This document shows, piece by piece, positions 16,882 through 25,788 of a stretch of 64,000 nucleotides of DNA. A program made the translations under genes and the position numbers. Under the pieces are notes generated by a model. The model worked only from the letters and a program-made list of their open reading frames with translations. It was not told the origin of the DNA and did not search any database. The DNA is taken from NCBI RefSeq assembly GCF_014333615.1, contig NZ_JACSCY010000003.1:248001-312000 (forward strand). The letters are read 5' to 3'. The stretch is from Hymenobacter citatus. GTDB lineage: Bacteria > Bacteroidota > Bacteroidia > Cytophagales > Hymenobacteraceae. Position 1 is the stretch's first letter; each line of letters starts with the position of its first letter.

Positions 16882-17916
16882 GTGCCTGCATTCGTATCTC
16901 GCTTAATTTCACCTGCGTTCTTTGTTAGCTCTGGCTTACTACTTGCCTCGACTAGCTGCGGCTCCCGCCAGGAACGCGCCAACCCTGATGCCGCCTCCAC
17001 GGCCAGCGTGGAGCAGGTAGCTTCTACCCCACCGCCCGTCGACTCGGTACAGCTGAAGCTGGAAGCCATGCGCCGCGACTCGCTCTGGGCCGATTCTGTG
17101 GCCCGCGTGAACGGGCAGCTACCGGGCGCCATCTTGCCGGGGCACCGCATTGTGGCCTTCTATGGCAACATCCGAGCAAAGGGCATGGGCATTTTGGGCC
17201 GCGAGCCTAAGGAGCAGATGTTCCGCAAGTTTGATGGGGTACTGAAAGAGTGGCAGGCCGCCGACACAACCCTACCCGTGCTACCAGCCCTGCACAGCGT
17301 GACCATTACGGCACAGGGCGCGGCCGGCAAAGACGGCAAGTACCGCCTGATGAACTCCAAAGCCACCATCGAGGAAACTATGCGCTGGGCCAAGGAAAAG
17401 AACGCCATTCTGTTTCTGGACGTGCAGGTGGGCCTCAGCGACCTGGAGCACGAGCTGCCCAAGCTAGAGCCCTACCTCAAAGACCCCACCGTGCACCTGG
17501 GCATCGACCCGGAGTTTGCCATGGCCACCAAGGGCGTGCGGCCGGGTAAGAAAATCGGCACCTACGATGCCAAGGACGTGAACTACGCCATCAAATTTCT
17601 CACGCGCATCGTGCGCGAAAACAAGCTGCCGCCTAAGATTCTGATGGTGCACCGCTTCACGCAGGGTATGGTCACGAACTACCAGAACATCAAGCTCGAC
17701 CCGCACGTGCAGGTGGTGATGCACATGGATGGCTGGGGAAACCCCATCCTGAAAAAGGATTCTTATAAAGCCTACATCCAGAAGCAGCCCGTGCAGTACA
17801 CCGGCTTCAAACTCTTCTACGAGTACGACCCCCGCCCCGCCCCGCACCACATGATGACGCCCAAAGAAGTGCTAGCCGAACTAAATCCCAAGCCGCTGTA
17901 TATTCAGTACCAGTAA
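16882..17916 (+). CDS. Hypothetical lipoprotein, paralogue 2
   Basis: A 344-residue paralogue of the gene at 15482. It starts at GTG 16882, with a signal sequence ending ASTSC and Cys27 as the likely lipid attachment site. Every block of the first copy recurs: QLPGAILPGHRIVAFYGN, KGMGILG, AILFLDVQVGLSDLEHELP, VHLGIDPEFAM, DAKDVNYAIKFL, ILMVHRFTQGMVTNYQNIKLD and MHMDGWGNP, with the same PLYIQYQ C-terminus. Conserved Asp, Glu and His residues in these blocks suggest an active or ligand site shared by the pair. Both copies are followed by the same E+A composite repeat, so gene and repeat probably duplicated as a unit. Confidence 0.7.
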   Translation: MPAFVSRLISPAFFVSSGLLLASTSCGSRQERANPDAASTASVEQVASTPPPVDSVQLKLEAMRRDSLWADSVARVNGQLPGAILPGHRIVAFYGNIRAKGMGILGREPKEQMFRKFDGVLKEWQAADTTLPVLPALHSVTITAQGAAGKDGKYRLMNSKATIEETMRWAKEKNAILFLDVQVGLSDLEHELPKLEPYLKDPTVHLGIDPEFAMATKGVRPGKKIGTYDAKDVNYAIKFLTRIVRENKLPPKILMVHRFTQGMVTNYQNIKLDPHVQVVMHMDGWGNPILKKDSYKAYIQKQPVQYTGFKLFYEYDPRPAPHHMMTPKEVLAELNPKPLYIQYQ

Positions 17917-18104
17917 ATGGTGAGTTTGTGAAGTTGTGAAATAAAAAAGTGTGTCATCCTGAGCGCAGCGAAGGACCTTATGACAGTAGGACAAGTCGTT
18001 TTTACGATTGTCGTTCTCTCGTGAGAAGGTCCTTCGCTGCGCTCAGGATGACACACTTTTTTATTTCACAAACTCACAACTTCACAAACTCACAATTTCA
18101 CCAC
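17917..18104. repeat. Nested palindromic element spanning stop codon to stop codon
   Basis: Family A arms (about 17948-17980 and 18025-18057; GTGTGTCATCCTGAGCGCAG type) lie inside family E arms. The element exactly fills the space between the UAA of the lipoprotein at 17914-17916 and the complement of the UAG of the convergent MFS gene at 18105-18107. Confidence 0.85.
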
Positions 18105-19676
18105 CTAGTGCGCGGCGTTCAAATCCACTTTCTCGCCGGGTTTGGCGCGCTTGATGAATATTACCAGCGGCACGCAGATGAGGAAGAAGCCCCCAATCAT
18201 CAGGAAGATTTCGGAGTAGGTGATGATGGAGGTTTGCTTCATCAGGGTGCCTTCGAGGGCGGCGTAGGCCATTTGCTGGGCCTGTACCAGGTCGGCGCCC
18301 TTGGCGCGGAAGTTGGCGATGAAAGCGTTGAGCCGCGAAACGGTTTCGGGGTTGTAGAGGGAGATGTTAGGCAGCAACGCGTTGCGGTTCTGGAAGATGG
18401 CGCGCTCCAGGTACGTACCTACCAGCGCTACCCCAAACGAGCCGCCCAATTGGCGAATCATACCTGTGAGACCAGCTGCCTGGCCTGCATCTTTACCACT
18501 CAGCCCGGCCAGCGACATGGTGGTGATGGGTAGGAACAGCATGCTCAGGCCAAAACCACGCAGGATGAGCGGCCAGAAAAAGTCGCCTTCGCCGGCAGTG
18601 GGCGTCAGGCGCACACTCATCCAGTAGGAGAAGATAAAGAAGATGATGAAGCCCACCGGCAGAATAAACTTCTGCGAAATGCCCTTCTGAATCATCTTAC
18701 CCATCACGGGCATCATCATACCCGATACTACAGCGCCGGGGAGGAGAATATAGCCCGTTTGCTCGGCCGAAAAGCCCAGGATGCGCTGGCAGAAAATCGG
18801 GAACACGAACACTGAGGCGAACAAGCCAAAGCCCAGCACAAACGACAAAAACGCGCCGATAGACAGGTTGCGGCTCTTGGTGAGCACGCGCAGATCCACA
18901 ATGGGCTGCTTGGCCGTCATCTCGCGCACCACAAACCCTACCAGGCCGATGATGGCCAGCACGGTGCCTACCACAATGTAGGGCGTCTCAAACCACTCTT
19001 CCCGTTCGCCTTGCTCCAGCACCAGCTGCAACGCACCCACGCCCATAATCAGCAGGAAAATACCCGCCCAGTCGATTTGGCTTAGCGGCCGCGGAATAGC
19101 ATTTTTGATGCGCTCGGGGTCGCGAATGAACAGCAGCGTGAAGATGCTGGCCAGAATGCCCACGGGCACGTTCACGTAGAAAATCCAGGGCCAGTCGTAG
19201 TTATCCACGATAAAGCCGCCGAGGGTAGGGCCGATGGTAGGGCCAATGATTACACCCATGCCGAACAGCGCTTGGCCCAGGGCCAACTCCTCGGGCGGGA
19301 AGGTATCGACCAGAATGGCCTGCGAGGTAGCCATCAGGGCACCGCCGCCTACCCCCTGGATGAAGCGGAAGGCCACCAGCTCCCAAATATCGGTGCTCTG
19401 GCCGCAGGCCATAGAGGCCAGGGTGAAGAGCACCACAGAGGCGAGGTAGTAGTTTTTGCGTCCGAACTGCTCGGCCAGAAAGCCGGTCATCGGAATCACA
19501 ATCACGTTGGCAATGGCGTAGCTCGCCACCACCCAGCTGACCTCCTGTTGCGTGGCCGAGAGGTTGCCCATCATCTGGGTCAGGGCCACGTTCACGATGC
19601 TGGTATCAATCAGCTCCAGCAAGCAGCACATCACCACCGTAATGACGATGATCCACTTGGTAAATCCGGTTTCCAT
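18105..19676 (-). CDS. MFS drug efflux transporter, DHA2 (EmrB) family
   Basis: A 523-residue protein with about 14 membrane helices, the usual length for DHA2. Helix 1 has LLELIDTSIVNVALTQM (motif D1). Loop 2-3 carries QFGRKNYYLAS (motif A, slightly altered), and helix 5 carries MGVIIGPTIGPTLGGFIVDNYDWPWIFYVNVP (antiporter motif C plus the DHA2 signature). It exports toxic compounds using the proton gradient and works with a periplasmic adaptor and TolC, both encoded upstream on the same strand. The gap to its hlyD partner (577 bases) is unusually wide because an oppositely oriented four-helix-bundle gene and repeats sit between them. Confidence 0.9.
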   Translation of the reverse strand: METGFTKWIIVITVVMCCLLELIDTSIVNVALTQMMGNLSATQQEVSWVVASYAIANVIVIPMTGFLAEQFGRKNYYLASVVLFTLASMACGQSTDIWELVAFRFIQGVGGGALMATSQAILVDTFPPEELALGQALFGMGVIIGPTIGPTLGGFIVDNYDWPWIFYVNVPVGILASIFTLLFIRDPERIKNAIPRPLSQIDWAGIFLLIMGVGALQLVLEQGEREEWFETPYIVVGTVLAIIGLVGFVVREMTAKQPIVDLRVLTKSRNLSIGAFLSFVLGFGLFASVFVFPIFCQRILGFSAEQTGYILLPGAVVSGMMMPVMGKMIQKGISQKFILPVGFIIFFIFSYWMSVRLTPTAGEGDFFWPLILRGFGLSMLFLPITTMSLAGLSGKDAGQAAGLTGMIRQLGGSFGVALVGTYLERAIFQNRNALLPNISLYNPETVSRLNAFIANFRAKGADLVQAQQMAYAALEGTLMKQTSIITYSEIFLMIGGFFLICVPLVIFIKRAKPGEKVDLNAAH

Positions 19677-19677
19677 G

Positions 19678-19711
19678 AGGTGAAATAGTGAAATGGTGAA
19701 ATGGTGAGTTT
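19678..19711. repeat. Family E arm flanking the four-helix-bundle gene, left side
   Basis: A GTGAAATAGTGAAATGG-type arm. Its reverse complement, with one mismatch in 33 bases, is at 20230-20262, on the far side of the four-helix-bundle gene. Confidence 0.8.
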
Positions 19712-19761
19712 CTTGCTCTTACTGGCAATAAGTCACCTTATGATGTTCACCCTTGATAATT

Positions 19762-20136
19762 ATGGAAGAAGAGGCAATAGCTACCAGTCCGTTTAATGAA
19801 ACGTACCGTCTGCGAACGAAAGAAGCTTCTCTCCGGGTCATTCGATTATTTCAGCAATTGCCTAAAACTGGTGAAGCAGCCATTTTAGGAAAGCAACTTC
19901 TGCGGGCTGCCACTTCTGTAGCAGCTAATTTTCGAGCTGCTTGCCGGGGTAGGTCGCCAGCTGAGTGGTATGCGAAGCTTTGCATCTGCGTGGAGGAAGC
20001 CGACGAAACTCTATTTTGGCTAGAGCTTTTAGGTGATGCAGGCATTCTACCAAAAGCAAGACTAAACAGCCTACAGCAGGAATACATCGAAATCCTAGCC
20101 GTCTTAGCCACCGCCCGCAAAAAGGCAAAGCGCTAA
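19762..20136 (+). CDS. Four-helix bundle protein (S23/IVP-like, TIGR02436 type)
   Basis: A 124-residue protein from ATG 19762. Its helices carry the family's usual pattern: LRVIRLFQQLPKTGEAAILGKQLLRAATSVAANFRAACRGRSPAEWYAKLCICVEEADETLFWLELL (split here as helices 2 and 3), then a helix with LQQEYIEILAVLATARKKAKR. Relatives are known from intervening sequences of 23S rRNA genes and from mobile elements, and they bind nucleic acid; a related protein, Avd, assists diversity-generating reverse transcriptases. No reverse transcriptase is present here. The gene runs opposite to the efflux operon it interrupts and is bracketed by family E repeat arms, suggesting it arrived as cargo. Confidence 0.85.
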   Translation: MEEEAIATSPFNETYRLRTKEASLRVIRLFQQLPKTGEAAILGKQLLRAATSVAANFRAACRGRSPAEWYAKLCICVEEADETLFWLELLGDAGILPKARLNSLQQEYIEILAVLATARKKAKR

Positions 20137-20138
20137 TA

Positions 20139-20262
20139 AGTGGTGAAATAATGAGATGGTGAAATGGTGAGTTTGATGTTTTAGCTGCGCGACTTGCGCA
20201 AATTGCGCCGGTAGCGCCAGCAGAACATCAAACTCACCATTTCACCATCTCACTATTTCACC
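20139..20262. repeat. Family E double hairpin at the hlyD 3' end
   Basis: Left arm GGTGAAATAATGAGATGG (20141 on), right arm ending TCTCACTATTTCACC (20262). The spacer contains TGCGCGACTTGCGCA. The right arm supplies the last codons and the UAG stop of hlyD (20253-20255). Confidence 0.85.
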
Positions 20263-21335
20263 GCTACGGTAGCCGTCACGCTCATGCCGGCGCGCAGGGG
20301 GTGTTCGGGGTCTACTTTGTCGAGGGCGATTTTGACGGGCACGCGCTGCGTTACCTTCACAAAGTTGCCGGTCGAGTTATCGGGGGGGAGCAGGGCGAAG
20401 CGGGCGCCGGTAGCGGCCGAGAGCGACTCCACGTGGCCTTCGAACTCCTCGTTGGGGTAGGCGTCTACTTCAATATTCACCTTCTGGCCCACTTTCATGT
20501 CTTCCAGCTGGGTTTCCTTGAAGTTGGCCACCACCCAGGTACGGTCGCTGGCTACCAGGCCAAACAACTGCTGACCGGGCGCTACCACTTGGCCAGGCTG
20601 CACGTTCTTGCGGCTCACTACCCCATTGGCCGGGGCCGTAATGGTGGTGTAGCTGAGTTGCAGTTTGGCGTTGTCGAGGTCGGCTTGGCGCTGCTTTACT
20701 ACGGCTTGCGCCACAGCTACCTGCTGCTCGGCCGAGGCCACTTGCTGCCGGGCCACGGCTACCTGCTGCTCGGCCGTAGCGCGCTGGGCGGTGGTGGCTT
20801 GCAGGTTGGCCTGCACGGCGTCGTAGTCGCTCTGCGGGATGATGTCTTCTTTGCGCAGGAAGGTGCTGCGCTTGAGGTCTTTTTCGAGGCGGGCACGGTT
20901 GGCCGAGCTTACGCCGATGGTAGCCTGCGCGGCTTTCACGTTGGCCTGCGCCGTACCAATGGAGGTGCGGGCAGCTATGACGTTGGCTTGGGCAGCGGCC
21001 AGGGCTGCCTCGGCAGCATTCACGCGCTGCTGGTAGTCAGAGGGGTCGATGGTTACGACCACGTCGCCTTTTTTCACTACCTGGTTGTCGTCAATTTTCA
21101 CGTCGAGTACGGGGCCACCCACGCGCGGAATCACGGGGTACACGTCGCCCTCTACCTGGGCGTCGTCGGTTTCTTCGTGGGCCTGGCCAAACTGGTAGCG
21201 CTGGTAACCGAAGTAGCCTCCCACCAGCAGCACCAGCGCCAGAATAATAAAGATAATCGGGCGACGCGAGCTGCTTTCCGGCTGCGCGTCGGTAGGCGTT
21301 ACTACGGCGGCGTCTTGTTGAACAGAAGTTGCCAT
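20253..21335 (-). CDS. HlyD/EmrA family periplasmic adaptor
   Basis: A 360-residue membrane-fusion protein. Residues about 26-44 form the single inner-membrane anchor. The lipoyl halves are EGDVYPVIPRVGGPVLDVKIDDNQVVKKGDVVVTIDPSDYQQ (about 62-103) and LSYTTITAPANGVVSRKNVQPGQVVAPGQ. Between them lies a long Ala/Gln-rich coiled-coil hairpin (about 105-225) that reaches TolC. The C-terminal beta-barrel follows (WVVANFKETQLEDMKVGQ). It links the MFS pump to the outer-membrane channel. Its last three codons and stop are contributed by a family E repeat arm. Confidence 0.9.
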   Translation of the reverse strand: MATSVQQDAAVVTPTDAQPESSSRRPIIFIILALVLLVGGYFGYQRYQFGQAHEETDDAQVEGDVYPVIPRVGGPVLDVKIDDNQVVKKGDVVVTIDPSDYQQRVNAAEAALAAAQANVIAARTSIGTAQANVKAAQATIGVSSANRARLEKDLKRSTFLRKEDIIPQSDYDAVQANLQATTAQRATAEQQVAVARQQVASAEQQVAVAQAVVKQRQADLDNAKLQLSYTTITAPANGVVSRKNVQPGQVVAPGQQLFGLVASDRTWVVANFKETQLEDMKVGQKVNIEVDAYPNEEFEGHVESLSAATGARFALLPPDNSTGNFVKVTQRVPVKIALDKVDPEHPLRAGMSVTATVAVK

Positions 21336-21425
21336 TAGAAAAGGGAGCTTAGAATGAAGTACTTGAATACGAAAGAAAAGGCCGTGGCGCGAAGCGTATT
21401 GTCAACCCTACACGGGCCATGTTGG

Positions 21426-21869
21426 TTATGCCGACTGACGGTATTCATCAGCCTGACAGGTTTTTACGAGAAGTGTGGCACAAGGTGCGGTGCGTACCAC
21501 GGCCTCGGCGGTGCTACCCATCAGGAAGCGCGTGAGGCCGGTGCGACCGTGCGCCCCAATCAGGATCAGGTCGGCGGGGTGGCGCTGGGCCTCGGCCACA
21601 ATTTCTGTGGCCGCCTCCCCTTGCACAATGGCCGTGGTAACTGCTACGCCCTCCTGCTCCGCCTCTAGCCGGTAGTTGGCCAGCTGCAAGGCAATATCCA
21701 GATCCAGCGGGCGCGACAGCCCGGCTACGGGCAACTCCGGCTGGGCCTCCAGCACGTGCAGCAACCGCAGCTCGGCACCGGTGGCCGCCGCCAGCGTTGT
21801 GGCGTACCGCACCAGCGGCGCCGAAGCAACCGAGAAATCAAGCGGACACAAAACAGTGGTGAGGGTCAT
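21426..21869 (-). CDS. Universal stress protein (UspA family)
   Basis: A 147-residue protein. The ATG at 21867-21869 is preferred; a longer reading adds 26 residues encoded by the repeat upstream. The single Usp domain begins TTVLCPLDFSVASAPLVRYA and ends with the nucleotide-binding motif GAHGRTGLTRFLMGSTAEAVVRTAPCATLLVK, which fits G-2x-G-9x-G-S/T, so it probably binds ATP. It lies between tolC and hlyD on the same strand, suggesting the efflux operon responds to stress. Usp domains inside efflux operons are uncommon but not unknown. Confidence 0.85.
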   Translation of the reverse strand: MTLTTVLCPLDFSVASAPLVRYATTLAAATGAELRLLHVLEAQPELPVAGLSRPLDLDIALQLANYRLEAEQEGVAVTTAIVQGEAATEIVAEAQRHPADLILIGAHGRTGLTRFLMGSTAEAVVRTAPCATLLVKTCQADEYRQSA

Positions 21870-21870
21870 C

Positions 21871-22002
21871 TGGTGAAATGGTGAGGTGGTGAGTAGTGAA
21901 ATAGTGAGATGGTGAAATGGTGAGTTTGACGTTCGGCTTGCGTGCAATGCGCGAATAGCAACAGTAGAATATCAAACTCACCATTTCACCATCTCACTAT
22001 TT
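21871..22002. repeat. Family E double hairpin between the usp gene and tolC
   Basis: Main arms 21897-21929 and 21972-22002 (TGAAATAGTGAGATGGTG type), with extra GTGAAATGGTGAG units at 21871-21896. The right arm covers the UAG stop and last codon of tolC. The spacer resembles that of the 20.2 kb copy. Confidence 0.85.
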
Positions 22003-23349
22003 CGCCGCTTCCCAGATCTGCTCGCCGGTGGCGCGGCGGAGCTGGTACTGGCCAATGGTATAGTTGTAGATGGCTTGCAGGCGGGAGAGGCGCGACTGAG
22101 CCAGTTGCGTTTCGGCGTCCAGCACGTCGAGGTTGTTGCCTACCCCGTAGCGGTAGCGGGCCTTAGCGCGGGTGAGGGCGTCGGTGGCCTGTCCAATCTG
22201 CACCTGCGAGTTGTCGTAGCGGGCGGTGCTGGCCTGCATGTTGTTCACGGCTTGCAGCACATCGGCACGCACTTGCTCCTGCGTGTCCTGAGTGCGGGCC
22301 TGCGCTCCTTTAATGGCCGACTGCGCTTCAGCACGCTGCGTTTTGTTGCGGCCGCCGTCGTAGATCGGAATGGAAAGCTGGGCACCGGCCACCGTGTTGA
22401 AGCGGAAGCGGTTCAGGTTGGGCACGATGTAGCCGTTTTTGCCGCCGGCCTGGGCCAGCACGTTCAGCTGGGGCTTGTTGCCTACCTCGGCTACTCGCAG
22501 CTGCGCGGCAGCGGTGGCTTCGTTGTCTCTGGCCAGCTTCACCTCGGGGCGGTTGGCAGCGCCGGCTTCCAGGGCCGCTTGCACGTTCACGGCCTCCGGG
22601 TTGTACTCGAAGCGGCCCCGCACCGGCACCACCGCCGATTCAGACTTGTGCAGTAGGCGAGCCAACTGCACCTCCTGGTTGCGGAGCTGGTTTTGCAGGT
22701 CGATTTTCTTGTCCTGAGCCTGGGCAATGCGCACCTGGGTAGTGGTCACGTCAAATTGCGTGCTTACACCGCCCTCTACCCGGCGCTGCATCTCGCGCTC
22801 GTGCTGCTGCAAGGAGGCAATCTGCGCATCCTGCACCCGAATAGCCTCGCGGGCAAACAGGATACTATAGTAGCTCTGTGCGGCGGCGTAGGCCAAGTCG
22901 CGGCGGGTCACGTCAATGTTGTCGGCTGCGGTGAGGGTGCGGCTGCGGGCTACTTCAATGGCCGCATTGGCCCGCCCAAAGTCCAGCAGCGTATACTGCG
23001 CGGCCACGTGGGTATCGTAGTTGTTGTTGGGCGCCAGCTGAAACGGTGCCTGCTCGGGGGTCAGGTTCAGCTTCACCTGCGGGTCGATGCGAGTGTAGCT
23101 GGCCGTACCGGTCACTACCGGCTTAAGGTAGGTGCGCTGCTGGGCCAAGCGGCTCTGGGCCTGGTTCACTTCCTCCTGCAAGGCATTAATGGATGGGTTG
23201 GCATCCAGCACCGAGCGGATGGTGGTTTCCAACGACAGCGAATCGCCAGCGGTGGCCGTAGATATAGGTACCTGCGCGTAGGCGGCGCTACCTACCAGCA
23301 ACCCCAGGGTTGTGAGTAGCGGTGCAGCAAAGGTTGGTCGGAGATGCAT
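21997..23349 (-). CDS. tolC: TolC family outer-membrane efflux channel
   Basis: A 450-residue protein with a signal peptide (cleavage after AAYA, residue 25). It has the duplicated TolC layout: helices with LETTIRSVLDANPSINALQEEVNQAQSRLAQQRTYLKPVV at the start, DTHVAAQYTLLDFGRANAAIEVARS, a first coiled-coil barrel region, then a second repeat with PIYDGGRNKTQRAEAQSAIKGAQ and LTRAKARYRYGVGNNLDVLDAETQLAQSRL. It forms the outer-membrane duct for the pump. It is the first gene of the minus-strand block and is divergent from a sigma54 enhancer-binding protein. Its stop codon is provided by a family E arm. Confidence 0.9.
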   Translation of the reverse strand: MHLRPTFAAPLLTTLGLLVGSAAYAQVPISTATAGDSLSLETTIRSVLDANPSINALQEEVNQAQSRLAQQRTYLKPVVTGTASYTRIDPQVKLNLTPEQAPFQLAPNNNYDTHVAAQYTLLDFGRANAAIEVARSRTLTAADNIDVTRRDLAYAAAQSYYSILFAREAIRVQDAQIASLQQHEREMQRRVEGGVSTQFDVTTTQVRIAQAQDKKIDLQNQLRNQEVQLARLLHKSESAVVPVRGRFEYNPEAVNVQAALEAGAANRPEVKLARDNEATAAAQLRVAEVGNKPQLNVLAQAGGKNGYIVPNLNRFRFNTVAGAQLSIPIYDGGRNKTQRAEAQSAIKGAQARTQDTQEQVRADVLQAVNNMQASTARYDNSQVQIGQATDALTRAKARYRYGVGNNLDVLDAETQLAQSRLSRLQAIYNYTIGQYQLRRATGEQIWEAAK

Positions 23350-23379
23350 AAGAAAACAGCGTATGAATGCTGCCCCCTA

Positions 23380-23395
23380 TCCGAAAGATGTGCCA
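23380..23395 (-). promoter_or_regulatory. Candidate sigma54 promoter for the tolC operon (weak -12)
   Basis: On the minus strand TGGCAC (23395-23390) matches the -24 element of sigma54 promoters and lies about 45 bases upstream of the tolC start. The -12 position reads TTTCGG rather than TTGC, so the match is only half good. It is reported because the neighbouring regulator is a sigma54 activator and paired dyads sit further upstream. Confidence 0.25.
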
Positions 23396-23423
23396 GCTAC
23401 CGCTATTGCTCCTTACATCACCC

Positions 23424-23458
23424 AAAAAGCCTCTTAACGCCTTACTAAGGGGCTTTTT
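23424..23458. terminator. Hairpin with A/T flanks between divergent genes
   Basis: The stem AAAAAGCCTCTT/AAGGGGCTTTTT has one G-T mismatch. It looks like a bidirectional terminator but lies upstream of both tolC and the sigma54 activator, so it could instead insulate the two promoters or affect DNA bending. Confidence 0.45.
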
Positions 23459-23502
23459 ACGCAGAATAACTCAGATAAACCTACTGTGCCAACCTGTTTA
23501 TT

Positions 23503-23552
23503 TTCCTGATATATTAGGAATACCTGATTTTTATCTCCTCATATTTCAGGAA
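23503..23552. promoter_or_regulatory. Two spaced dyads, candidate upstream activating sites
   Basis: TTCCT-N8-AGGAA at 23503-23520 and CTCCT-N8-AGGAA at 23535-23552. The centres are 32 bases apart, three helical turns. They lie between the divergent tolC and sigma54-activator genes, 47-96 bases from the activator start and 108-157 bases from the candidate tolC promoter. Symmetry is seen; the binding protein is inferred. Confidence 0.45.
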
Positions 23553-23598
23553 TAATTGTGCTACCTTTTGTTGTTGCTTCGGCCACTACCCCTCCAAT

Positions 23599-25710
23599 AT
23601 GCCCCAGCCCAACAGTCAGGACGAGTCGCTGCTACTCTACCTCAACGACGCCATTGCGACTACCCGCAACAAGGAAGCGCTGTTTCAGACCGTCACGGAA
23701 AAGCTACGGCTGATTTTTCCGTTCGACGCCATCACCATCATCACCCTCGACAACGAGCAGCAGTACCGGCGCGTGTTTTTGCGTGACTACCTGGGCGAGA
23801 CGCTACCCCCCATGGCGAACTTCCGCAAGTCTATTACGGGCTCGCCTATTTCAGAGTTTGTGGGCAGTGCTACCCAGCTTCGGCAATACGACCTTACGGA
23901 GCTGCTGCCGCGCTACAACAACTACGAGCCGCTGGCCCAGATGCTCAAAAAGGGCCTGCGCTACTTCACGGTGGTGCCGTTGCGCACCGGTGGGCGGCTC
24001 ATTGGGCTACTGTCGTTGGTGGCGCGGCGCCGCCCTACCTTCTCACCCGAGGATATTTCCCTGCTCGAAAAGATTGGCAGCCTGGTAGCAGTGGCCGTAA
24101 ACAACACGCTGGCCTTTGAGGACGTGGCGCGGCGAGAGCAGGAGAAAGGTATGCAGCTGGCCCTTACCAATGCCCTGCTGACCATTAAGGAGCGCGGGGA
24201 GCTGTTTCAGCGCATTGCCACTGAAATAGACCGGGTGGTACCCTGCACCTACTTTGGTGTGCGCGTGCAGGAAGCTGATGGCCCGATTCAAGTGTTTGCC
24301 GAGTTTATGCGGCAGCCCGACGGCACGTTCGCGCCCACTGATCCTACCCGCTGGAACCACCTCCCCGACTATGCCCAACTGCAACAGCAGATTGCGCCGT
24401 TGTTTTTCAAGCCGGGTGTGTATGCCGGGGCCGAGTTTCAGGCGTTGGCGGCGCGCTACCCGCTTATGCGCCACATCTGGGAGCAGCGCGGCACCCGCGC
24501 CCTTCTATGCGTACCACTCTGGATTCGAGAAGACCAGAGCGCCACCATCATTCTCTCCAACAAACAGGATGAAACGCCCTTCGCGGAAGCAGACCTGCAC
24601 CTGATGCTGCTATTGGTGCCCCAGCTCACGCTGGCCATCCAAAACGTGTTTGCCTTCGAGCAGATTGAGCACCTGCGCGCCCAATTGGAGCGGGAGCGCA
24701 CCTACCTCATCGACGAGATTAACACCACCGCCGCCGCCCGCTTCGCCGATTTTGTGGGCGGCAGCGAGGCCATGCAGGGCGTTTTCCAGCGCATCATGCA
24801 GGTAGCCCCCACCGACTCTACCGTGCTGGTAACCGGCGAAACCGGTACCGGCAAGGAGCTGGTGGCTCGCGCCGTGCATCAGCAGAGCCCGCGCCGGGCG
24901 CGGGCTTTGGTGAAGGTGAACTGCGCCGCCCTACCCGCCCAGCTGATTGAAAGTGAGCTATTTGGACACGAGAAAGGCGCCTTTACGGGGGCCATCGACC
25001 GGCGCATTGGCAAGTTTGAGGTGGCCGATGGGGGTAGTATTTTCTTGGATGAAGTAGGCGAACTGCCCCTCGATCTGCAAGCCAAACTGCTGCGTGTGTT
25101 GCAGGAAAAGGAATTTGAGCGCCTGGGCGGGCAGCGCGTGCTGAAGGCCGATGTGCGCGTAATTGCCGCCACCAATCGTGTGCTGGAAGACGAGGTAGCC
25201 GCCGGCCGCTTCCGCGCCGATTTGTATTACCGCCTCAACGTATTTCCGGTGCGCCTGCCCGCCCTGCGCGAGCGGCCCGAGGACATTGAGCCCCTGATGC
25301 GCCACTTCCTGGAGCGCTTCACCAAGCAAATGGGCAAGCCCGTGCGCAGCCTGCGCGAGCAGGACTTGCGCGCCTTACAGGCCTACCCCTGGCCCGGCAA
25401 CGTGCGCGAGCTGGAGCACGTGGTAGAGCAGGCCGTGATTGTGTCCAATGGGCCGTTTCTGGATTTTGGGGGCTTTGCGGCGGCCCTGCACCCGGCCGCG
25501 TCCGAAATGCCTACCCTACCCCTCACGGGCAATCAACCCCTCAAAACCCTGAAGGACCAGGAGCGCGACCACATCTTGGCGGCGCTGCACCACACCGGCG
25601 GGCGCGTGAGTGGCCCCAGCGGCGCGGCCGTGCTCCTCGACATCAACCCCAAAACCCTGGAAGCCCGCATGAAGAAGCTGGGCATCCGGCGTACAGTAGG
25701 GGTAGGGTAG
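23599..25710 (+). CDS. Sigma54-dependent transcriptional activator with GAF sensors (FhlA-like)
   Basis: A 703-residue protein. The N-terminal 350 residues hold two GAF-like domains (first about 10-165, with [20 protein letters not shown]; second about 195-350, with [22 protein letters not shown]). The AAA+ domain has Walker A GETGTGKE (413-420), the sigma54-contact loop GAFTGA (460-465) and Walker [12 protein letters not shown] Fis-type helix-turn-helix ends the protein ([40 protein letters not shown]). No receiver domain is present, so it senses a small molecule or signal through GAF rather than phosphorylation. It is divergent from the TolC/HlyD/MFS operon, the likely target. Confidence 0.9.
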   Translation: MPQPNSQDESLLLYLNDAIATTRNKEALFQTVTEKLRLIFPFDAITIITLDNEQQYRRVFLRDYLGETLPPMANFRKSITGSPISEFVGSATQLRQYDLTELLPRYNNYEPLAQMLKKGLRYFTVVPLRTGGRLIGLLSLVARRRPTFSPEDISLLEKIGSLVAVAVNNTLAFEDVARREQEKGMQLALTNALLTIKERGELFQRIATEIDRVVPCTYFGVRVQEADGPIQVFAEFMRQPDGTFAPTDPTRWNHLPDYAQLQQQIAPLFFKPGVYAGAEFQALAARYPLMRHIWEQRGTRALLCVPLWIREDQSATIILSNKQDETPFAEADLHLMLLLVPQLTLAIQNVFAFEQIEHLRAQLERERTYLIDEINTTAAARFADFVGGSEAMQGVFQRIMQVAPTDSTVLVTGETGTGKELVARAVHQQSPRRARALVKVNCAALPAQLIESELFGHEKGAFTGAIDRRIGKFEVADGGSIFLDEVGELPLDLQAKLLRVLQEKEFERLGGQRVLKADVRVIAATNRVLEDEVAAGRFRADLYYRLNVFPVRLPALRERPEDIEPLMRHFLERFTKQMGKPVRSLREQDLRALQAYPWPGNVRELEHVVEQAVIVSNGPFLDFGGFAAALHPAASEMPTLPLTGNQPLKTLKDQERDHILAALHHTGGRVSGPSGAAVLLDINPKTLEARMKKLGIRRTVGVG

Positions 25711-25788
25711 GACACTTCACCGCATACCCGTTTCGCTGATTATCCGTAGAAGAACGGCACCATTCCACTTGATCTAGCCACAAGACGC

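Noticed and set aside
19678..20262. Diversity-generating retroelement
   Set aside because: The four-helix protein resembles Avd, but no reverse transcriptase, template repeat or variable repeat was seen nearby.
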